Assembly: GCA_900543975.1 (NCBI GenBank)
Contig: UQTI01000034.1
Coordinates: 1 to 33,207, forward strand
From: an uncultured Prevotella sp.
Lineage (GTDB): Bacteria > Bacteroidota > Bacteroidia > Bacteroidales > Bacteroidaceae
DNA length: 33,207 nucleotides
Direction of reading: 5' to 3'
Shown here: piece by piece, positions 22,641 to 28,795 of the stretch
How positions within the stretch are numbered: the first letter of the stretch is position 1
Layout of the letters: every line of letters starts with the position of its first letter
Translations under genes and position numbers: made by a program
Notes under the pieces: model-generated
Told to the model about the DNA's origin: nothing
Databases searched by the model: none
Seen by the model: the letters and a program-made list of their open reading frames with translations, nothing else

Positions 22641-22716
22641 CTTGCAATCCTTTCGCCGGCATTACCCGGATCAAGTATGAGGGTATAATCTCAGCCCGAA
22701 ACCTCGGACACCCCTT
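22641..22716 (-). promoter_or_regulatory. TPP (THI-box) riboswitch
   Basis: Read on the minus strand, this leader contains the THI-box blocks in order: GGGGTGTCC, GGGCTGAGATTATACCC, ACTTGATCC (usual form ACCTGATC), GGGTAATGCCGGCG, and GGATTGCAAG. The P5 stem CCGG/CCGG with its TAATG loop is intact. When TPP is plentiful, such RNAs lower expression of thiamine genes. The expression platform is probably downstream: CCCCTT (plus-strand 22621-22626) can pair with the AAGGGG at the 5' edge of the aptamer (22711-22716) and is followed by U-rich RNA. Whether this acts on transcription or translation I cannot tell. Confidence 0.96.
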
Positions 22717-22740
22717 AACTTACATTCTGTAAATCGGGTG

Positions 22741-22772
22741 CAAAGTTAATAATTTATGTTGAATAGCGCAAA
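22741..22772 (-). promoter_or_regulatory. Complete Bacteroidota promoter ahead of the TPP riboswitch
   Basis: Minus strand TTTG (22769-22772) and TAACTTTG (22741-22748) with a 20-bp spacer. Start near 22735 gives a leader of about 155 nt containing the whole aptamer. Confidence 0.78.
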
Positions 22773-22836
22773 ATAATGTGAATGTTTTTTCAAACCGCCG
22801 CTTTTTCTGCTCCTTGCCATGCTGACTTTTTGCCAT

Positions 22837-22910
22837 GAAAAAATCGTCCTCAAGCAAGGTGAACAACGGCAACAGATGGTGTTACGTTGTTCGTCCGTCT
22901 TGAGGACGAT
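22837..22910 (-). terminator. Long hairpin terminator of the secreted multidomain protein gene
   Basis: A 12-bp stem (22843-22854 with 22899-22910) encloses a second perfect 8-bp stem (22861-22868 with 22885-22892) and a small inner AACA/TGTT stem. In minus-strand RNA it is followed at once by a U-tract (22837-22842), so it fits a terminator for the gene ending at 22997. At 68 nt it is longer than an average intrinsic terminator. Confidence 0.75.
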
Positions 22911-22934
22911 CTCTTGTCTTAAACGTCAGGGGCT

Positions 22935-22985
22935 AACCTGATAGGGTTAAACCTGCTTGGGTCTAACCCGCTTGGGTCAAACCTT
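22935..22985. repeat. 15-bp imperfect tandem repeat
   Basis: Units start at 22935, 22950, 22965 and 22980 (last partial), each AACC(T/C)G......GGGT. Each unit is itself an imperfect AACC/GGTT inverted repeat. It lies just past the stop codon of the minus-strand 1054-residue protein and before its terminator, so it is transcribed in the 3' UTR. Confidence 0.7.
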
Positions 22986-22996
22986 ATGCGTGTTCA

Positions 22997-25900
22997 TCAA
23001 TAAACTCTTTTCTTGGCGCTGCCGTCCTGCATCTTGATGATGTTGATGCCCTTGACAGCGTGAGACACCTTCTTGCCGTCGAGGGTGTAGATGCCCTGAA
23101 CGGTGCTGGAGGTGGCGGTGGTGACGGGAACGATGCCTGTGGGGGCGCCTACGGTCACGGGTATGCTCTCAAGGTCGCCTTCGTAGACGGTGGTAACCTG
23201 ATAAACATGGTTGCCAGCGGTGGCGCTGTTGTCGACATAAGTGGTGGCGGTGGTGCTGGTGAGCAGCTCGCCGTCGCGGTAGATGTTATACTTCAACACC
23301 TTGAGGTTGAGGGAGGCAAACGTTACGTCGTCAATCTGGAAGAGGAAGGGCGACACGATGCCGTCGTTGTCGAAGGTAGCCTTTGAGTTGTGATGGATAG
23401 CGAAATATTTCGCTCCTTCGGGCAACTGTGCCTTATATTCCTTCCACACACCCTCTGTCTGCTCCTTCGTGTCGCCGATCTTTGTGAAGCTTGCGATGTC
23501 GGTGTCGGTGGTAGAGTAGAGTATGTCGAAGGTCTCGGGATAGTCGTATGCCCACTTCTCCTGTGTCTCGCTGTCTGTGCCGCTCTCGAAGAAATTGTTT
23601 GCCCAGAAGCTGATCTCCTGTGCCTTGCCTGGGAGTTCCGGACTGATGAGCCAGTTGTCGGCATCGACAACGTTTTCTTCACCTGTCACAGCATCTGTTT
23701 TTGTGCCGTAGAAGGCAGCAAGCGATTTCTTCCCGCTCTTCGTAGCGGTGCAGGGCCAAGATGACACTATCTCGTAGCCGCCATAGTTGTATGGGTTGAA
23801 GACGGTGAACGCGAAGGGGGTGTTCTCACTGCCATAATACACGTCATATTTGCTTAGCAAGCCGCTGCAGATGCCGCCATCGCCGTCAATCATCGACCAT
23901 TTGCCGATGTTGCTTGTTGCCCAGTTGGTCTCGTTCTCGAAGCTATCGGTGATGGTGCGTGTGGCAGCAGGTGCCTTCCATGCCAACGTGTGGGTGTTCT
24001 GCGCTTCGGTCACAGCCAGGTCGGTGGCTGGGAGAAGGTCGGGAGAGGTCAACACCACGTCGGCGGTTGCCACGTTGTTGTCGGCCACGCCGTCGTTGTC
24101 GGCGGTCACTTCAGCTCTGACGGTCAGTTTGTCGCCGAGCAGTATGATGGCCGGCTCAATGTCTACAGGGTAGCTGTGGGTGCCAAACGAGGCGAGCTTG
24201 CGTTTCATGGTCTGGTTAATGATCTCCTCGTCGCCGACAGTGATCTTCACTTTGTAGCTGCTCACGGCCTTGTCGCCGTAGTTGCGGATCTTGACTGTAC
24301 ACATGCCGCTCTGGCCTTTCTCTATCTGTGTCGGCACATTCTCAAGCGTTACGGCAGCATCTACGTCCTTGAGGTCGTCGATGCTTATGTCGTCGATATA
24401 CACTTTCTGTTCGCTGCTGCCATCGGCATCGTCGAAGGTGAAGCCAAGGCGCACCCATCCGTTGCCGGCATAGTCTTTGAGGGCATACTTGCGGGTCATC
24501 CATGTCGTGAGACCTTCCATCGGCTCCTCGTCAAGGAATATGCGCAGCCCATTGTTGTTCTCAACGAAGGGTTTGAACTTGCCTGATGTGGCATCCGTCT
24601 TAAGATGGAAGACGAAGGTGGGGTTGGTGTAGCCCGTTATATTGATCTTGCCTGATTCCAAGGTCAAGATATCGTTCAGCATTGTGCGGAACTGCAGGCA
24701 CACGCCGTTGCCGTCGGCATCGTCTGTGCCGACAACGGTTATGCCGGCCTGTGGGTTGAGCTGTTCGCCGTTGCCTGTCTGCTGTGTGCTCCAGAAATGG
24801 TGCAGTACTCCTGCATCGAAATCTTCGCGCACAGGAAGGTCATATGCCTTACCTACAAGCTCTGGTGTGGACAATAAATATTCGGAGCTGCCAGAGGCGT
24901 TGGTTGCGTTCAATGCCTGATATAGGTACGTCTGATCGCCTTCCTCTGTGTTCTCGTCGGTGGTGATTGTGGTCTTGCCCTTTACGCTTCCTTTGAGGTC
25001 GCCCACAACGAGTTGGCCGTTATAAACGTCAATACTGTAGACGTTGTAGGTGATGTCGTTGGGGAAGATTACGCCATTGTGTTTAGCGACAAACTCGTCC
25101 CAGTTGAGCGTCAGCTTGTTGGGTGCCGAACAGGAGAGGAGAGGTCTGTTGTTTGAGTCGGGAACGTCGAGACCCACCCAACGGTCTTCTGTTGCTGTCT
25201 GTCCGTCGCCGTCGCTGTTGTAGGCTGTTATGGCGTAGGTCTGCATGCCGGCTTTGGGCACGGTGTTGTCGACGTAGGTATATTCTTCTCCTGCCACAGC
25301 GTCGGTGAGGTCGGCAATCTGCTTGTCGTTGCGCGTAATCTTCACACCCTTGAGGTTATCGAGGGGCTTGCCGTCGGTGGTTGTCGAGGGCACAACAAAC
25401 TTTATCGTGGCTTTCAGATCAGCGGTGGCATCGGGGGTGATGCTGCTTATTGTGGAGGCAGCGGGTACGCTCGGCGCTCCTGCTGACGTTATGTCGAAGC
25501 TGTTGAGATAGAGGTTGTAGCCTCCAGCCTCGCTGGTGCCGTGCAGGCCCACATAATAGGTGCCGTCGGCTGTTGGTGTGATGGTGGCCTGGAGGTCTTG
25601 GTTTGTTGCAACGGTTGTCTCTGCCAAGCCTGTCTCTGTCATGCCTTCCACCGTGGCTGCCTTGCCCCATTTTATCTCCAACTTGTGTTTGTTGGCCATA
25701 AAATGGTTAACGTTGATCTTGACGATGTAGCTCTGGCCGGCTTTCAGGTTGAAGGCGGGCGACACGAGCCAGTCGTCGGCTTTGTTCTTATTGGTGTAGA
25801 GGAACGTCTTGGTGCCGTTGAAGGTCCATGTCTCCTGTTTGTATGTGCCTTGGTCTACGGCGTCGTTGTTGGCGTCGATGACGGTGAACAGGTCAAAATC

Positions 25901-26161
25901 GTCTTGGGTGCTTAGCGTCGTTGACCAGTTGGGGGTTATGGCTTCGGCCTTGGCTTGCGCCGCGTGTCGTGTCTGTGCGACTTTGGCTTTGTGTACAAGT
26001 GCCTCCAACGGTGTTGTCTGTTTTAGCTGTATGGGCACGTTCTTCAGCACCTTCTCCAGACGAAAGGTGTGCTTCTGCTGCTTGTCGACAAGCTGTGCGC
26101 TCACTGATGGTGAGATGAGCAATGCTCCTCCCAACAGTGTGTAAAGTAGAGTTTTATGCAT
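22997..26161 (-). CDS. Secreted multidomain protein with choice-of-anchor J domains, probable T9SS cargo
   Basis: A 1054-residue exported protein. Signal peptide: residues 1-22 (ends VSA before Q). Visible order: a first choice-of-anchor J/jelly-roll module (about 78-230, with DDWLVSPAFNLKAGQSYIV), FN3-like segments (about 232-435), a second jelly-roll (about 440-600), a CARDB/FN3-like module (about 605-715), a third choice-of-anchor J module (about 745-930, with NWLISPELPG), another FN3-like strand set, and a C-terminal tail with GIYTLDGKKV and KGINIIKMQDG (about 1018-1050) that looks like a type IX secretion sorting domain. Family members are surface adhesins or gingipain-like accessory proteins; no catalytic motif is visible. 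It has its own promoter and terminator, so it is a single-gene unit. Function beyond surface binding is unknown. Confidence 0.82.
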   Translation of the reverse strand: MHKTLLYTLLGGALLISPSVSAQLVDKQQKHTFRLEKVLKNVPIQLKQTTPLEALVHKAKVAQTRHAAQAKAEAITPNWSTTLSTQDDFDLFTVIDANNDAVDQGTYKQETWTFNGTKTFLYTNKNKADDWLVSPAFNLKAGQSYIVKINVNHFMANKHKLEIKWGKAATVEGMTETGLAETTVATNQDLQATITPTADGTYYVGLHGTSEAGGYNLYLNSFDITSAGAPSVPAASTISSITPDATADLKATIKFVVPSTTTDGKPLDNLKGVKITRNDKQIADLTDAVAGEEYTYVDNTVPKAGMQTYAITAYNSDGDGQTATEDRWVGLDVPDSNNRPLLSCSAPNKLTLNWDEFVAKHNGVIFPNDITYNVYSIDVYNGQLVVGDLKGSVKGKTTITTDENTEEGDQTYLYQALNATNASGSSEYLLSTPELVGKAYDLPVREDFDAGVLHHFWSTQQTGNGEQLNPQAGITVVGTDDADGNGVCLQFRTMLNDILTLESGKINITGYTNPTFVFHLKTDATSGKFKPFVENNNGLRIFLDEEPMEGLTTWMTRKYALKDYAGNGWVRLGFTFDDADGSSEQKVYIDDISIDDLKDVDAAVTLENVPTQIEKGQSGMCTVKIRNYGDKAVSSYKVKITVGDEEIINQTMKRKLASFGTHSYPVDIEPAIILLGDKLTVRAEVTADNDGVADNNVATADVVLTSPDLLPATDLAVTEAQNTHTLAWKAPAATRTITDSFENETNWATSNIGKWSMIDGDGGICSGLLSKYDVYYGSENTPFAFTVFNPYNYGGYEIVSSWPCTATKSGKKSLAAFYGTKTDAVTGEENVVDADNWLISPELPGKAQEISFWANNFFESGTDSETQEKWAYDYPETFDILYSTTDTDIASFTKIGDTKEQTEGVWKEYKAQLPEGAKYFAIHHNSKATFDNDGIVSPFLFQIDDVTFASLNLKVLKYNIYRDGELLTSTTATTYVDNSATAGNHVYQVTTVYEGDLESIPVTVGAPTGIVPVTTATSSTVQGIYTLDGKKVSHAVKGINIIKMQDGSAKKRVY

Positions 26162-26213
26162 AAGCGTAAAGTTTTGTGGAAAGTTATTTTTCTTTTGTGT
26201 ATACTAACTGTTG

Positions 26214-26244
26214 CAAAGGTAATGGGTTTTGTGATAAAATGCAA
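26214..26244 (-). promoter_or_regulatory. Bacteroidota promoter for the secreted multidomain protein
   Basis: Minus strand TTG (26242-26244) and TACCTTTG (26214-26221) with a 20-bp spacer; the leader to the ATG at 26161 is about 45 nt. Confidence 0.65.
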
Positions 26245-26319
26245 GAAAAATTCTGTATATTTTAAAAAAATAGTTATTTGTGGGTTGTCAACGTATTTCT
26301 TGAAACTTAACAAAAATAT

Positions 26320-26350
26320 TTTGAGTGCTTACTATTTTTCCGTAACTTTG
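26320..26350 (+). promoter_or_regulatory. Complete Bacteroidota promoter abutting the start codon at 26356
   Basis: TTTG at 26320-26323 and TAACTTTG at 26343-26350 with a 19-bp spacer. Only five bases separate the -7 box from the ATG, so transcription should begin at or within a base or two of the A of ATG. This predicts a leaderless mRNA. Confidence 0.75.
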
Positions 26351-26355
26351 CAGCC

Positions 26356-27486
26356 ATGAAACTGCATATTTTTAATCCTGAACACGACATAGCCCTTGCG
26401 GCTGACTTGGAACGATTCACCGCTCCTCATGCTGGACGACAGATGAGGGCGAGCCTTGGCTTCATTCCTGCCTTCTGGGCAGAGGATGGCGACATGGTGC
26501 TTGTGGACGAGGTGGAGGCAGCCCTTGAGGCGGTGCGCCACATGAAGGCTTATGCTCACGATGTGATGTTTGTCACGAAGGACATGCTGGGCACGATGGA
26601 TCCATCGCTCATTGCTGCCATCGATGCTGTGGAGCCGTGGGGATGGGACAAGACTTTAGGCTTTCAGTTGGCAAAGGCGAACGCTCGTCTTGCCGCTCTC
26701 GTGCCTTCGGCACAGCAGCTTGAGGCTATCCGCACGATGAGCAGCAGACGCTATGCTGCTGAAAATCTGCTGCCCGCGATGGTGGAGATTGACAGCCGGC
26801 TGATCGGCAAGAGCGTTTATTGTGAGACGGTGGAGGAGGTAGCGGTGCTGCTCATGGCCAATGGGCAGAGCGTCATAAAGGCACCATGGAGCAGCAGCGG
26901 ACGCGGCATAAGATACGTCGGCTCTTCGCTCGACGACCATCAGCAGGGATGGCTTCGTAACATCATGAAGCAGCAGGGTGGGGTGACGGTGGAACCTCTC
27001 TATAACAAGGTCTATGATTTTGGAATGGAGTTTTATGCCTCGGCAGGTTCTGAAAGCTCTGAGCCGACCGTGCGCTATTGCGGGCTTTCGCTCTTCGACA
27101 CCTCCAACGGTGCTTACAGTGGAAGCGTTCTCGCCACAGAGGAGGATAAGCGTGAGATGCTGTCACAGTATGTCGACTTGCAGCTCCTTGACAAGGTGAA
27201 GCAGTTTGTTGTCTCTTGTCTTGCTCCTAAGCTTGCTGGTGTCTATTCAGGCCCCTTCGGCATCGACATGATGGCGGTGGTGAACGGAAGCAATCCTTCT
27301 GACGGGTTCTTGCTCCATCCGTGTGTCGAACTGAACCTTCGTCGCACCATGGGACATGTGGCTCTTGCCCTCTCGCCAAACGAGCTGGAGCCGCGCAAGC
27401 TGATGCGTATCTTCTTCAACAGCGAAAAATATAAGATGCGGATATCTACAACAGCAGAGAACCTGCTAAACACCGGACTGGTTTAG
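26356..27486 (+). CDS. Uncharacterised protein with ATP-grasp-like motifs
   Basis: A 376-residue protein with no signal peptide or membrane helix, so probably cytoplasmic. I recognise it as a conserved Bacteroidota protein without a named function. The N terminus has a striking FNPEHDIALA motif (residues 6-15). The second half resembles an ATP-grasp ligase: a lysine followed by a glycine-rich loop, K175 then SSSGRG (179-184); E213 at VEPLYNK, where ATP-grasp enzymes bind adenine or ribose; and D304 (GPFGIDMM) with E325 and N327 (ELNLRR) as the usual metal ligands. If right, it would join a carboxylate to an amine or thiol using ATP, but no substrate can be named. It stands alone, with a promoter that implies a leaderless mRNA and a hairpin terminator overlapping its stop. 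Confidence 0.7.
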   Translation: MKLHIFNPEHDIALAADLERFTAPHAGRQMRASLGFIPAFWAEDGDMVLVDEVEAALEAVRHMKAYAHDVMFVTKDMLGTMDPSLIAAIDAVEPWGWDKTLGFQLAKANARLAALVPSAQQLEAIRTMSSRRYAAENLLPAMVEIDSRLIGKSVYCETVEEVAVLLMANGQSVIKAPWSSSGRGIRYVGSSLDDHQQGWLRNIMKQQGGVTVEPLYNKVYDFGMEFYASAGSESSEPTVRYCGLSLFDTSNGAYSGSVLATEEDKREMLSQYVDLQLLDKVKQFVVSCLAPKLAGVYSGPFGIDMMAVVNGSNPSDGFLLHPCVELNLRRTMGHVALALSPNELEPRKLMRIFFNSEKYKMRISTTAENLLNTGLV

Positions 27487-27495
27487 CAGGTTCTC
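27457..27495 (+). terminator. Hairpin terminator overlapping the stop codon
   Basis: A perfect 15-bp stem (27457-27471 with 27481-27495) and 9-nt loop, followed by a pyrimidine-rich, T-containing stretch. The left arm and loop are coding and the right arm contains the TAG stop (27484-27486), so the last ten codons of the gene are part of the terminator. It could also stop the minus-strand yitT transcript. Confidence 0.75.
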
Positions 27496-27519
27496 GCCTG
27501 TTTCTTTTCTCTTGGTTCT

Positions 27520-27561
27520 TTGGTCTTCTATTTCTTTTCTTTGGTCTTCTATTTCTTTTCT
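27520..27561. repeat. 21-bp perfect tandem repeat spanning the yitT stop codon
   Basis: Copies at 27520-27540 and 27541-27561 are identical. Read on the minus strand the unit encodes a KEKK-stop, so the duplication has copied the C-terminal lysines and the stop codon of the YitT-family gene; the second stop lies in the same frame 21 bp downstream. A degenerate third partial copy follows at about 27501-27519. Confidence 0.85.
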
Positions 27562-28493
27562 TTGGGTTCTCTGGTCATCTTCTCGCGAAGTTCTTCAAGG
27601 TCTATCTTACGGTGCTTCTTGACGTGGTCGAAGCCTTGTCCGTAGACACCGACGACAGCCGATTGTGCCACGAAGGCGTTAGGGTCTATCTCGTCGATAA
27701 GCTCAAAGATGAAGTTCGACTCGCTTTTCTTCGCTATGCAGAAGATCACTTTTTTGTCTTTCTTGGTGAAGAAGCCGTTGCCGTTGAGCATCGTACAGCC
27801 GCGGTCGGCAATCTCGTTGATGGCTTCACCTATCTCCTGATATTTGTCGGAGATGATGAAGAACTGCACGCTCTGGCGTAGGGAGTTGACGATGTGGTCG
27901 ACAACGAAGGAGATGACAAACAGCAACACATAGCCGTAGAGAACCTTCTCCCAGTCGCGAAGGACAACGTATGATGAGGTGATGATCGTAAGGTCGCAGA
28001 AGAGGATGATATGACCGAGCGACACGTCACGATACTTATGCACCATGGCGGCGATGACGTCGGACCCGCCCGTAGAGCCTCCTGCCGAGAGACCAAGACC
28101 TACGCTGGTGCCTAAGAACACAGCACCTACCATGCACGCCATAAACTTCTGGTCAGCAAGCAGATGGAGGTCGGGCGGCATGACACGTTGCAAAACGGCC
28201 GAGGCAACGGTGAACACCACCACGCCATAGACGGTCTTGGCACAGAAATGCCAGCCCAACACCTTCAGAGCCACTAACAGCAGCACGGCATTGATCACGA
28301 AGAACGTTTCTTGAACGGGGATGCCGGTGCCCCAATAGACGATGGATGCCACTCCGATGATGCCGCCTGTCGTGATCTCGTTGGGCAACAGGAACAGGTT
28401 GAGGCCGATAACGCCTAACAGCATGGCGATGGTGATGATGCCATAGTCGCGCAACTGGCGCCACAGCTTTCCTTTGTTTCTTCTTGATTGCAT
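27549..28493 (-). CDS. YitT family membrane protein
   Basis: A 314-residue inner-membrane protein. The YitT membrane domain (about residues 12-215) has five to six hydrophobic segments and the conserved GGIIGVASIVYW (about 42-53) and GLGLSAGGSTGGSDVIAAMVH parts (about 131-151). A soluble DUF2179 domain follows (about 225-300), with the VQFFIISDKYQEIGEAI start and the CIAKKSE segment. The family is widespread and its substrate is not known. It has its own promoter, and it stands between the ATP-grasp-like gene (convergent) and the SusCD operon (upstream, same strand, separated by a terminator). The C-terminus is lysine-rich because of a local tandem duplication. Confidence 0.93.
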   Translation of the reverse strand: MQSRRNKGKLWRQLRDYGIITIAMLLGVIGLNLFLLPNEITTGGIIGVASIVYWGTGIPVQETFFVINAVLLLVALKVLGWHFCAKTVYGVVVFTVASAVLQRVMPPDLHLLADQKFMACMVGAVFLGTSVGLGLSAGGSTGGSDVIAAMVHKYRDVSLGHIILFCDLTIITSSYVVLRDWEKVLYGYVLLFVISFVVDHIVNSLRQSVQFFIISDKYQEIGEAINEIADRGCTMLNGNGFFTKKDKKVIFCIAKKSESNFIFELIDEIDPNAFVAQSAVVGVYGQGFDHVKKHRKIDLEELREKMTREPKEKK

Positions 28494-28605
28494 TGTTTGT
28501 TGTTGATTGCTTTATGGCTTTTTCTTAAAGCCGTTGCTTCTTTCTCAGCCTTTTAGCTTCTTGTTAAGCATTAGCTGTTTGTCTGCAACTGTCTCATTGC
28601 GGCTG

Positions 28606-28636
28606 CAAAATTACGAATTAAAATTCTTATTCCAAA
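28606..28636 (-). promoter_or_regulatory. Complete Bacteroidota promoter for the yitT-like gene
   Basis: Minus strand TTTG (28633-28636) and TAATTTTG (28606-28613) with a 19-bp spacer. Leader to the ATG at 28493 is about 105 nt. Confidence 0.72.
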
Positions 28637-28664
28637 ATCTTTTCGGCTGATTATGGTACAATTG

Positions 28665-28700
28665 AAAAAGGCTGAGGTTAAAACATAACCTCAGCCTTTT
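28665..28700 (-). terminator. Intrinsic terminator of the susCD operon
   Basis: A perfect 15-bp stem (28666-28680 with 28686-28700), 5-nt loop, AAAA/TTTT at its base. On the minus strand it ends in a T-run, so it closes the susC-susD transcript about 95 bp after the susD stop; it can also act in the opposite direction. Confidence 0.88.
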
Positions 28701-28795
28701 ATCTTAGGTGTTAGAAACTGATAATCTAACGTGTTTGAATCATTTGGTTCTAAGCTTTTTCAAGAAGTTTTTTGGAACCCTTGTCCCCAAAAGCT

